Origin: JACQXM01 sp964569425 | GTDB lineage: Bacteria > Planctomycetota > Phycisphaerae > UBA1845 | Length of the DNA stretch: 17,561 bases | NCBI GenBank assembly: GCA_964569425.1 | Contig: CAZMVD010000086.1 | Location: forward strand, 1-17,561 | Direction: 5' to 3' | Shown here: one piece after another, positions 1-7,125 of the stretch | Layout: every line of letters starts with the position of its first letter | How positions within the stretch are numbered: the first letter of the stretch is position 1 | The notes under the pieces: generated by a model | The model's database searches: none | Told to the model about the DNA's origin: nothing | The model's input: the letters and a program-made list of their open reading frames with translations, nothing else | Made by a program: the position numbers and the translations under genes

Positions 1-150
1 CATTAAAGCAGGGCGCGAATCATTCCGCCGAACCATCAGAAATGGCCAGACCCCCGGGAGAGTTGCCCAATGAGGGGCCGTTCCCTAGGATCGATTCGAG
101 GTTCACTGCCAGGTAACGGGTCGGTCTCCTATGGGCCAGGTGGAGCAGCC

Positions 151-627
151 ATGTTGAAAGCGGAACGAACGGCCATTGGGGAGGCGCTGGGGCGGCTACC
201 CAGCGGTTGCAGCATTCTGACGGTTGCGTACGAAGGGCAATCGACAGGCGTACTGGTTTCCTGGGTGCAGCAGGCGTCGTTCGAGCCGCCGATGGTCTCG
301 TTTTGCCTAAAGCGGGGACGTTACGTGGCGGAACTGTTGGACGCGGCGGGAGTATTCTTGCTCAACCAGATCGGCGAAGAGCCGGCCGCCCTGTTTCGCC
401 AATTCGGTAGGGGGTTCGGTCGCGGAGATAACGCGTTCCAGGGGCTGGAGATTGAGCCCACTTCGTTTGGACCGTTGATCCCGGGATGTGTCGGATACCT
501 CGGCGGTCGCGTAGTTCAAAGAATCGAAACGGGGGACCACGACCTCTATGTGGGGGAAGTGATTGCGGGTCATGGCGAGACGGGCAACCCGCACGTGCAC
601 CTGCGAAAAAGCGGGTTTTCGTATTAG
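151..627 (+). CDS. Flavin reductase-like FMN-binding domain protein
   Basis: The 158-residue product looks like a stand-alone flavin reductase-like (split-barrel FMN-binding, DIM6/NTAB) domain. Such proteins bind FMN and use NAD(P)H to reduce flavin, or serve as modules in flavoprotein electron transfer. Visible family features are 'SWVQQASFEPPMVSF' near residues 37-51, 'FLLNQIGEE' near 69-77, and the C-terminal 'GDHDLYVGEV' (128-137) followed by 'HLRKSGFSY'. This C-terminus is typical of the family, where the His and acidic residues line the flavin pocket. The start at 151 is preferred because AGGTGGAG lies about 5 nt upstream and the family domain begins right after it. An upstream in-frame ATG at 70 would add 27 residues with no domain content. 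There is no signal peptide, so it is probably cytoplasmic. No partner oxygenase or rubredoxin is adjacent, so the electron acceptor is unknown. Family call fairly sure, specific function not. Confidence 0.82.
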   Translation: MLKAERTAIGEALGRLPSGCSILTVAYEGQSTGVLVSWVQQASFEPPMVSFCLKRGRYVAELLDAAGVFLLNQIGEEPAALFRQFGRGFGRGDNAFQGLEIEPTSFGPLIPGCVGYLGGRVVQRIETGDHDLYVGEVIAGHGETGNPHVHLRKSGFSY

Positions 628-1185
628 CGACCGGGTGGGGTCGGCGGTTAGGGTCGGCGACGAACTTGAGTCGAGCGAACCTCGCGACGTTAATCCGCAG
701 GGCGAGAGTCACGAGTTGTTCCACGCCGCGTAGCTGGCAAAGCGTTTGACATTACGGACCGCTCCCCATCCGTCGTGGTGTGGAATGGCATTTCGGCCAG
801 CGTAACATTCACTTCCACGGGGACGGTTGTTGGCGCATCAGCGCTGAGATCGCCGTATCTATCGAATCTCAGTGCTGTTTGGCATTGTGTCCACATCGAG
901 CAGCGCGCCGTGGACGCGGGCTCATGCGCGCGCAAGAGGTACCGTTTGTCTTGGCTATGTTTGCGGCCTTCGCCTCTCTCGACCGATAATCCTTACAAAT
1001 TGTTACACGAGGGCGCGAAGCTGCGTTTCCTTTTTCGGTGGTGAGTTGGTAAAACTGTGCAGATTGGGGCATTCGGGCGGACACGGAAGAACCCGGGCGC
1101 CGCGGTGCGGCGACATCAAGGGATCGGTCGCCCTGGAACCGGCTGTACGGTCCATAAGTTGCGCAACCTGATCATCGGGGCGGCC
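628..1185. other. Intergenic region without a convincing gene
   Basis: About 560 nt separates the flavin reductase gene from the amidohydrolase array. A short inverted repeat directly follows the reductase stop (CGACC 628-632, GGTCG 639-643, 6-nt loop), but it has no T-tract, so it is at most a weak 3' hairpin. Short open frames occur on both strands. None shows a recognisable motif or a good ribosome binding site, and this stretch looks less G/C-biased at third positions than the flanking genes. It most plausibly holds the leader and promoter of the downstream operon. A decayed gene cannot be excluded. Confidence 0.5.
961..990 (+). promoter_or_regulatory. Candidate sigma70-type promoter for the amidohydrolase array
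   Basis: TTGCGG (961-966) and GATAAT (985-990) are separated by 18 nt, giving a partial -35 and a good -10 match about 195 nt before the first array start codon. Just downstream, ACAAATTGT (995-1003) is a near-perfect small inverted repeat that could be an operator. This is a by-eye match in an otherwise GC-rich region and is unproven; transcription start mapping would decide. Confidence 0.25.
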
Positions 1186-2835
1186 ATGCCGATTTGTTGT
1201 AGTACAAACTGTCAAAGATCACTACCTCCAGCGCGACGTATAGTTTCCGGCGTGAGCGCGCTTTGCGTGGCACTCTTCACGCTGGCGATGACCGCACCAG
1301 GAAGGGCGCAACTTTTTGAGCGCCCCCTGGTGGTGGTTAACGCGCGCATTCTGTCCCTGGATGGTCCGGTCATTGAACGGGGCGGGCTGGTGGTCAAGGG
1401 TGGTCGGCTCGAGGCGATCGGTTCCGACGTGAAGCCTCCGTTGCTGGCCAGAACCCTGGATGCAGCGGGGAAGACCATTACGCCGGGGTTGATTGATTCG
1501 TGGAGCGTTCTCGGACTTCTCCCGGGCGGAAACGAATCTGACGCGACGGCTACGGCGTGGGACGGGTTTGATCGTTACCAAAGCGACGATCTTTCGGAAG
1601 CGCTGCGCCAGGGCGTTACGGCGGTCTACCTGAGGGCGGGTAGTGCGCCGGGCATCTGGGGAACAGGCACGGTTGTTCGGCTGGTTCGGGAAACCGAACA
1701 GAGCGGCCCTTTTGGCGAGCCGCTCGCAGGCAGTTCGGTATTGGGCATCGATCTTGGCTCGGCGCGTAGTCCCGTTGCGCGGGTCAAGTTGTATCAAGAT
1801 GTGCGAAAGCAGTTTCGCAAGGCACTGGAGTATCGAGAATCACTCGAGGACTACGAAGAGGAGTTGAAGGAGTATCTGAAGAAGCTCGAAGAGCGGAACA
1901 AGGCCGAGGAGGAAAAGGCCGAGCCCGCTGAGGGTGACAAGAAGGACGAAAAAAAAGCGGGGGAGAAAAAGTCAAACGGCCCGCAGAAACCGGCCCCCAA
2001 AAAGGAACCGGAAGAGAAACCCAAGAGTTCCACCGACGGGGACGCAGACCAACCGGCGGATACATTAGGAATGGGTGAATCAACGGCAGCGCAACCTCGC
2101 CCGCGCGGACCGCGACCTCGACCCAGCGAGGCCGATGGCCAGCCTGCGGCGAAGAAAGGCGAGGCCGGGAAGAAAGACGACAAGGAGAAGGACGAGCTGA
2201 AAAAGCCGGTCAAGCCCAAGCCCGACCGCGGGAGCGAATCATTGTTGAGGGCGATCGATCGGAAAATCGCGGTGCGGATCACCGCCCATCGCAGCGAAGA
2301 TATCCTGAATGCGCTGGCCCTTGCCGAGGAGTTCAATCTGGAGGTCATTCTCGAAGGCGCCACCGAAGGATACCTGGTCGCGGACCTGCTGGCCGCGTCG
2401 GAAGTCAAAGTGGTTCTTGGTCCTGTTGCCCGAACCGGGCGCTATGAGGCGAACCAGTTCCGCCGCCACACAGAGCGAAACGCCGCGACGCTGATGCGCG
2501 CGGGGGTACCCTGGGCGATCGGGAGCGGAGGAGAGGCGGCGCTGGCCACCCGTTTTGTGGCGTTGAACGCGCAACTGGCGATGGCCTACGCGGCGCCTGG
2601 CGAAGTGGATTCCACGGACGGGGCGCCGCCGTGGTTGGGGCTGGTCACGGCGCGGGCTGCCGAATTGCTCGGCGCCGAACGGCGAATCGGCCGGCTGGTA
2701 CGCGGCGCGCTGGCGGATTTCGTGGTGTGGAGCGGAGATCCGAACGATCCGGCGGCGCGCGTTGAGCAGGTCTACGTCGGCGGAAAGCTCGTCTACTCAG
2801 GCGCTGCGGACGGAGCGAAGGCGGGGGCGCCATGA
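1186..2835 (+). CDS. Secreted amidohydrolase-like protein, metal site lost (array unit 1)
   Basis: The product (549 aa from 1186) is an amidohydrolase-superfamily protein of the COG1228 (imidazolonepropionase-like) type. The N-terminus has an Arg-Arg pair, a hydrophobic stretch (about 20-37) and 'GRAQ', consistent with export. The beta-sandwich strand 'VVKGGRLEAIG' (69-79), 'TPGLID' (99-104), 'GVTAVY' (143-148) and the C-terminal 'RIGRLVRGALADFVVWSGDP' (500-519) define the fold. The HxH after PGLID is W-S-V, the third His is T366 (followed by A-H368, as in the family's HAH form), and the catalytic Asp position reads S-G448. Hydrolysis is therefore unlikely. A Lys/Glu/Pro-rich linker of about 118 residues (232-349) interrupts the barrel. 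Start 1186 (ATG) is preferred over the GTG at 1057 because it places the signal peptide at the N-terminus; its Shine-Dalgarno is weak. The stop overlaps the next gene's start (ATGA at 2832). Fold confident, function unknown. Confidence 0.85.
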   Translation: MPICCSTNCQRSLPPARRIVSGVSALCVALFTLAMTAPGRAQLFERPLVVVNARILSLDGPVIERGGLVVKGGRLEAIGSDVKPPLLARTLDAAGKTITPGLIDSWSVLGLLPGGNESDATATAWDGFDRYQSDDLSEALRQGVTAVYLRAGSAPGIWGTGTVVRLVRETEQSGPFGEPLAGSSVLGIDLGSARSPVARVKLYQDVRKQFRKALEYRESLEDYEEELKEYLKKLEERNKAEEEKAEPAEGDKKDEKKAGEKKSNGPQKPAPKKEPEEKPKSSTDGDADQPADTLGMGESTAAQPRPRGPRPRPSEADGQPAAKKGEAGKKDDKEKDELKKPVKPKPDRGSESLLRAIDRKIAVRITAHRSEDILNALALAEEFNLEVILEGATEGYLVADLLAASEVKVVLGPVARTGRYEANQFRRHTERNAATLMRAGVPWAIGSGGEAALATRFVALNAQLAMAYAAPGEVDSTDGAPPWLGLVTARAAELLGAERRIGRLVRGALADFVVWSGDPNDPAARVEQVYVGGKLVYSGAADGAKAGAP

Positions 2836-4025
2836 GCAAGTCTGGATTCCTGCTGGCAACGATGGTGTGGCTGGTGCCCTTGGTCCGTTCGTCCGGGGCG
2901 CAGGAACCAAACGGTGCCCATGCTCCGGGTGCGATTGTCGCCGGTCGATATGTCACGCCGGAGGGGAACATCCAGTCTTCTGTGACGGTGTTGATATCGA
3001 AGGGGTTTATCAAGTCGCTATCGGCGGATCCGGTTTCCACGGATCGGCCGGTTGACCATTATCCGGACGGCGTGCTTTGCCCGGGCCTGGTCGATGTCGG
3101 TTCGACGTTGGGGGCCGAGCAGCGAAACAGCGAATCGGTGGATGCGATCGATGCATCCGCATCTGCGGTGGACGTTCTGGACCTTGCCCATCCACACTTC
3201 GCGCGAGCGCGACAAGCAGGCATTACGACGGTGTTGATATCACCGGCCGCCACCAACCTGGTTTCCGGTCTGGCGGTGGTATCGAAGACCGCTGACGCAG
3301 GGATGATGGAGCCGGTGATGCGCCGCGACGGGCCGCTCGCCTTCAGCCTGGGTGATCCGGCGCTGCTGTGGGATCGGGAGCCGACCTCGCGCGGGGGCGC
3401 GCTGGCGATGCTGCGCAAGGTGCTGGCGGATGCGCAGGGGGGGCGGGGCCATGAACGCCTGGTACGCTTTGTGCGAGGTGAGGGCGATGGTCTGGTGTAT
3501 TGTGCGAATGCGATGGACGTCGATGCCGCGCTGGATGTCTTCGCAGGTATGGGCCGGCGCACCAGCATCGCCTTTGGATGCGAGGAGGCCGATTTCGCCG
3601 ATCGAATGTCGGCAACAAAACGAATCGCGGTGGTTTCGCCGTTGACTTTCGCGGACACGCCGCGGCGTCTGGCGTCTCCGGGTGTATTGAACGGTGCCGG
3701 GGTGGAGGTGGCGCTGGCCGGAGGACTGCCGGGGCAGCCCTGGGACAGTATGCGAATCAGTGCGCACCTTGCGGTTCGTTACGGGATGGATCCTGCGGCG
3801 GCGCGGCGCGGTTTGAGTGGTGTTCCCGCGAGTGTGGCGGGTGTCGAGGATCGAGTCGGTGCGATCAAGCCGGGACTGCACGCCGACCTGGTTGTTTTTT
3901 CGGACGACCCGCTGCGGCTCGATGCGCGGGTGCTGGCGGTGTACGTGAATGGGGTCAGAATCTTTCAGGAAGGGGCACACGTCAGAGAATCGTCTGTCTT
4001 AAAGCGGGCGGAAAGGTCGCGATGA
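2832..4025 (+). CDS. Secreted amidohydrolase-like protein, no metal ligands (array unit 2)
   Basis: At 397 aa this is the shortest member of the array. An N-terminal hydrophobic segment ending near 'SSGAQ' (residue 24) indicates export. Amidohydrolase landmarks are 'LCPGLVDVG' (82-90), 'AGITTVLIS' (129-137), 'YCANAMDVDAAL' (223-234) and the C-terminal 'RVGAIKPGLHADLVVFSDDP' (341-360). All expected ligands are replaced: HxH reads G-S-T, the third His is C224, and the Asp position in 'VALAGG' is G298. It has no charged linker, unlike units 1, 5b, 7 and 8, and the middle of the barrel appears shortened. It is translationally coupled on both sides (ATGA at 2832 and 4022), which argues for fixed stoichiometry with its neighbours. 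It most likely acts as a non-catalytic subunit or binding protein outside the cytoplasm; this is inference. Confidence 0.83.
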   Translation: MSKSGFLLATMVWLVPLVRSSGAQEPNGAHAPGAIVAGRYVTPEGNIQSSVTVLISKGFIKSLSADPVSTDRPVDHYPDGVLCPGLVDVGSTLGAEQRNSESVDAIDASASAVDVLDLAHPHFARARQAGITTVLISPAATNLVSGLAVVSKTADAGMMEPVMRRDGPLAFSLGDPALLWDREPTSRGGALAMLRKVLADAQGGRGHERLVRFVRGEGDGLVYCANAMDVDAALDVFAGMGRRTSIAFGCEEADFADRMSATKRIAVVSPLTFADTPRRLASPGVLNGAGVEVALAGGLPGQPWDSMRISAHLAVRYGMDPAAARRGLSGVPASVAGVEDRVGAIKPGLHADLVVFSDDPLRLDARVLAVYVNGVRIFQEGAHVRESSVLKRAERSR

Positions 4026-5518
4026 TGAGAGACACCATGCAGGCTACACGAACCGGGATTTTCCGCGGACGCTGGTCGGCGCTCGTCGTCGCATGGCTGT
4101 TTATTGGTTCGACCGCCTGGGCGGGAGAGCCAACGCCATCTTTGCTGGCCATTAAAGGCGGCACGGTCTTCGTGGGGGACGGTCGGCGAATTGACAACGG
4201 CGTGGTCATTGTCCGCGACGGGCGCATTGCCGAGGTCGGCGCGGGGCTGGCGATACCGAAAGGCGCGAAAGTGATTTCCCTGGGTGGGGGGTCGGTCACT
4301 CCCGGTTTGATCGACGCCAGCGCGAGCATCGAACCGGTCGAGCGGGTCGCGCCGCAGCGGCCTGCTCGACGGCCACGCGACGTGCTGCACGATTTTTTCT
4401 GTCCGCACCATCACCATGAACCCGTCGTTGGGTGTTGCGGCTCTACCTGCCCTGAATACATGCAGCATGTGAGTGGTGAGCACTGTCCGGTGTGCGGATT
4501 CCCTGACGGGGCAGCGGATTTTGCGTCGGTCGTTCCTTCATGGTCGCACCAGGTAGAAGATTCCGCCGAAGTGGTGCCGCACACGCGTATGCTGGACACG
4601 ATCAACCTGCGTGCTCCGGATTTTGCGCGGCTGGCCGCCGGCGGCGTGACCACGGTGTTTGTGGCTCCGGAGACTTCGGCGGTGATCAGCGCGCGGGGGG
4701 CGATCGTGCGTACCGGCGGGGCCTACGAAGGGCGCATTCTGCGCGAGGCCGACGCGGTGAAGGCGGCGATGGGGAGCGACCCATCCTGGCGCGGCTCGCG
4801 CAATGAGCGGCCGTGGCGGGAGTTTGTGTCGTTTCGGGCCCGCCGTCCGACGACCCGAATGGGGGTGGCGTGGGTGTTCCGCAAGGCGATGTACGACACC
4901 AAGCGACATGTTCAGGGGTTGCCTGTCAGCGGCGCGGACGCACCGTCGCCGGAGGCGATGGCGGTGCTGGCGGAGGTGCTTGCGGGGAAGATCCCGCTGC
5001 GGATTCAGGCGCGGATGCAGCACGACATTCTCACGGCGCTGCGTCTGACGGAGGAGTTCGGTCTGCGGTTCACGCTGGTGGAAGCTACCGAGGCGCATCG
5101 ATGTGTGGACGAGCTGAAGTCGCGTGAGATACCGGTGGTGTACGGACCGATTTACGTGGATGCGCCGGGCTACCGCGCGGCGTCGCGCGAAGTGGACAAC
5201 GCGCGCCTGCACACGTTGCGGACGTTGTTTGCGGCGGGAGTGAGCACTGCGCTCACGGCGCATGAGCTGCGCGACGAGGACGGGCTGGCGCGGCAGGGGA
5301 TGTATGCGCTGCGGTTCGGGGCATCGCTGGAAGAGGTTCTGAGCGCGACGACCTCCACGCCGGCGCGACTGCTCGGGGTGGACGACGAAATCGGTACGCT
5401 GGAGGCGGGCAAGGCAGCCGACCTGGTGGTGTGGAGCGGGACGCCGTTCGCGGCGGATTCGCGTCCGTTGGTGGTGGTGATCGGTGGTGAGGTCGTGCAC
5501 GACCGGCGGAAAGGGTGA
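4022..5518 (+). CDS. Secreted amidohydrolase-like protein with Cys/His-rich insert (array unit 3)
   Basis: The product is 498 aa. Start 4022 overlaps the preceding stop as ATGA; further ATGs at 4025 and 4037 are possible. A signal peptide is evident: basic residues to about 17, then 'ALVVAWLFIGSTAWAG'. Landmarks are 'VIVRDGRIAEVG' (62-73), 'TPGLIDASAS' (93-102), 'GGVTTVFVA' (207-215), 'DILTALRLTEEFGL' (335-348) and 'EIGTLEAGKAADLVVWSGTP' (456-475). HxH is replaced by S-A-S, the third His by Q329, and the Asp by H414, so normal catalysis is not expected. Uniquely, residues 123-158 hold H123, C127, H129-H132, C138, C139, C143, H149, H154 and a CPVC pair (C155, C158). This resembles a zinc-ribbon or other metal-binding patch, placed shortly after the strand that normally supplies HxH. 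The frame stays open far upstream into unit 2, but that is a high-GC shadow. Confidence 0.84.
   Translation: MMRDTMQATRTGIFRGRWSALVVAWLFIGSTAWAGEPTPSLLAIKGGTVFVGDGRRIDNGVVIVRDGRIAEVGAGLAIPKGAKVISLGGGSVTPGLIDASASIEPVERVAPQRPARRPRDVLHDFFCPHHHHEPVVGCCGSTCPEYMQHVSGEHCPVCGFPDGAADFASVVPSWSHQVEDSAEVVPHTRMLDTINLRAPDFARLAAGGVTTVFVAPETSAVISARGAIVRTGGAYEGRILREADAVKAAMGSDPSWRGSRNERPWREFVSFRARRPTTRMGVAWVFRKAMYDTKRHVQGLPVSGADAPSPEAMAVLAEVLAGKIPLRIQARMQHDILTALRLTEEFGLRFTLVEATEAHRCVDELKSREIPVVYGPIYVDAPGYRAASREVDNARLHTLRTLFAAGVSTALTAHELRDEDGLARQGMYALRFGASLEEVLSATTSTPARLLGVDDEIGTLEAGKAADLVVWSGTPFAADSRPLVVVIGGEVVHDRRKG
4388..4495 (+). other. Cys/His-rich insert within array unit 3
   Basis: This stretch encodes residues 123-158 of unit 3. 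It contains five Cys besides a CC pair partner, four consecutive His, and a final C-P-V-C-G knuckle. No other unit in the array has a comparable segment. The spacing of Cys and His could bind Zn, Cu or Ni, or the Cys could form disulfides after export. Metal binding is inferred from composition only. Confidence 0.6.
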
Positions 5519-5577
5519 CCGGACGATGACCGCGGTAGCGCGGCACGGGCGCGAGCCCCAGGCTGAATGGGCCTGAA

Positions 5578-5612
5578 TGTTGATTGTTAATTGTCGAATG
5601 TCGAATGTCGAT
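5578..5612. repeat. Heptanucleotide tandem microrepeat, five units
   Basis: Five consecutive 7-nt units occur here: TGTTGAT, TGTTAAT, TGTCGAA, TGTCGAA and TGTCGAT. The tract lies in the 143-nt gap between array units 3 and 4, about 50 nt before the unit 4 start. A related tract lies before unit 8 (12813-12840). Such strings between genes resemble dispersed short repeats rather than coding sequence. Confidence 0.75.
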
Positions 5613-5649
5613 TAGTTACGGCCGATGGCGGCGCGGGGAATCAGCGCAT

Positions 5650-5654
5650 AGGAG
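5650..5654 (+). promoter_or_regulatory. Ribosome binding site fixing the unit 4 start
   Basis: AGGAG sits 7 nt before the ATG at 5662. It favours this start over the in-frame TTG at 5584, which lies inside the heptanucleotide repeat. Confidence 0.65.
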
Positions 5655-5661
5655 CACGCGG

Positions 5662-7125
5662 ATGAGAAGACTGGAGTTCACGGCGTGCCGGGGGATGCTT
5701 GGTGTCGCGCTATTGGCACTTCCGGCGGCGGCGGCACCGCCGGCCAAGCTGGCGCTGCAGGGGGGGCGGATCATCCCGGTGGTGGGGGAGGAGTTGTCCA
5801 AGGGCACGCTGCTGATCGAACACGGGCGGATCACCGCGATCGGTGAGACGGTCGAGATTCCTTACGACGCCATGGTGGTGGACGTTTCGGGCAAGGTGCT
5901 GTTTCCGGGCATGATCGATTCGCATTCGGCGCGCGGGCTGGACGTTTCCAATGAGAACCTGCCGGTGACGCCGTACCTCGATGTGTACGACGCGTTGGAT
6001 CCGTCGAAGCTCTACTTCGAGGACGCGCTGCGCGACGGCATCACCGCGGTGCACGTGATCGTGGCCAACAACTGCGTGATCGGCGGGGTCAGCCGGGTGG
6101 TTCGGCCGATCGGTATGACGCCGGAGGAGATGACGTTCGACGCGCCCACGGCGCTGAAGCTGAGCGTGGCGCCCAAGTCGGGCTTCGACCGCATGGTGCA
6201 GATGGCCATGTTGCGCGAGACGTTCCTGGAACTGGCCGACTACCTGGGCGACCTGGCCGAGAAGAAATACGAGGAGTCGCTGGCCAAGGAAGACAAGAAG
6301 ATCGACGTCGGGCCGGAGGAAGCGCGAAAGCGGGGAGCGGAACTGATCCGCCCGGAGGACTACGACGACAAGCACCGCAACCTGGTGAAGCTGACGCGCG
6401 GCGAGCTGCCCGCGTTCATTTATGCGGAGCGGGCAGGAGACGTATCCCGCGCGGTGCAGATTGCCAAAGACAACGGCTTCCTGGGGCGGACTACGTTTGT
6501 GGTGGGACCCGATTGCTACAAGGCGGTGGCGGAACTCAAGGCCGCGGGCCGGCCGGTGGTGCTTGATGAGGAACTACTCTACCGCGAGAAGGACCCGTTG
6601 ACGGGGGAAATCAAAGAGACGTTTGTGCCCAAAGTCTTTGCGGACGCCGGGGTGCGGTTTTCGTTGCAGCCCAGCCCGAGCGGATCGCTGGCGGAGCGCT
6701 ATCTCAATTATCAGGCGGCGCGCTGTGTGCGCCAGGGCATTCCGCGGAAGAAGGCGCTGGAGTCGATCACGCTGAACCCGGCGCGAGCGTTGGGGCTCGA
6801 CGAACGAATCGGTTCGTTGGAATTGGGCAAGATGGCCGACGTGGTGGTCTTTACGGGCGATCCGCTGGATTTCAACACCTGGGTGGACGAGGTGTACATA
6901 GCGGGCATCCGCGCCTACGAGCGGAAGAGCGACGTGCGCTTGCAGCAGTTGCTGGGCGACGAACCGAAGGAAGTAGCGGACAAGCCGGCGGTGGAGAAAC
7001 AGGACGCGCCGGACGAAGCGGGCGCGCCGGCCGATCGGGAGAAGAAGGAAGGAGCGCCGTCCGAAGAGGCTGAGAAGCCCGAAGGGCCAGCGCCCGAGGA
7101 CAAGCCTTCGGAGGAGCCCCAGTAG
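5662..7125 (+). CDS. Secreted amidohydrolase-like protein with acidic C-terminal tail (array unit 4)
   Basis: The product is 487 aa. The signal peptide 'GMLGVALLALPAAAA' (11-25) is clear. Family landmarks are 'LIEHGRITAIG' (51-61), 'FPGMIDSHSARG' (81-92), 'DGITAVHV' (125-132), 'FIYAERAGDV' (252-261), and 'NPARALGLDERIGSLELGKM' followed by 'ADVVVFTGDP' (372-401). The first His of HxH survives (H88) but the second is A90. The third His is Y254 and the Asp position is S338, so catalysis is improbable. Two family-atypical segments are a charged helical stretch (185-245, rich in E, K and D) and a tail of about 55 residues (433-487) made almost only of Glu, Lys, Pro, Ala and Asp. The tail may be a flexible tether or interaction region. 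The gene follows a 143-nt gap with a heptanucleotide repeat, and its TAG stop overlaps the GTG of the next gene by one base. Confidence 0.84.
   Translation: MRRLEFTACRGMLGVALLALPAAAAPPAKLALQGGRIIPVVGEELSKGTLLIEHGRITAIGETVEIPYDAMVVDVSGKVLFPGMIDSHSARGLDVSNENLPVTPYLDVYDALDPSKLYFEDALRDGITAVHVIVANNCVIGGVSRVVRPIGMTPEEMTFDAPTALKLSVAPKSGFDRMVQMAMLRETFLELADYLGDLAEKKYEESLAKEDKKIDVGPEEARKRGAELIRPEDYDDKHRNLVKLTRGELPAFIYAERAGDVSRAVQIAKDNGFLGRTTFVVGPDCYKAVAELKAAGRPVVLDEELLYREKDPLTGEIKETFVPKVFADAGVRFSLQPSPSGSLAERYLNYQAARCVRQGIPRKKALESITLNPARALGLDERIGSLELGKMADVVVFTGDPLDFNTWVDEVYIAGIRAYERKSDVRLQQLLGDEPKEVADKPAVEKQDAPDEAGAPADREKKEGAPSEEAEKPEGPAPEDKPSEEPQ

Noticed and set aside
690..935. Minus-strand open frame of 81 codons in the 628-1185 gap
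   Set aside because: There is no ribosome binding site, recognisable domain or partner. I could not separate it from chance, though a decayed gene fragment is possible.
1057..1185. GTG-started N-terminal extension of unit 1
   Set aside because: The extra 43 residues would bury the signal peptide, have no ribosome binding site and show no family similarity.
3500..4021. Upstream extension of the unit 3 frame into unit 2
   Set aside because: The extension is Cys/Gly/Arg-rich without domain content. The ATGA overlap at 4022 and the signal peptide immediately after it define the real start.
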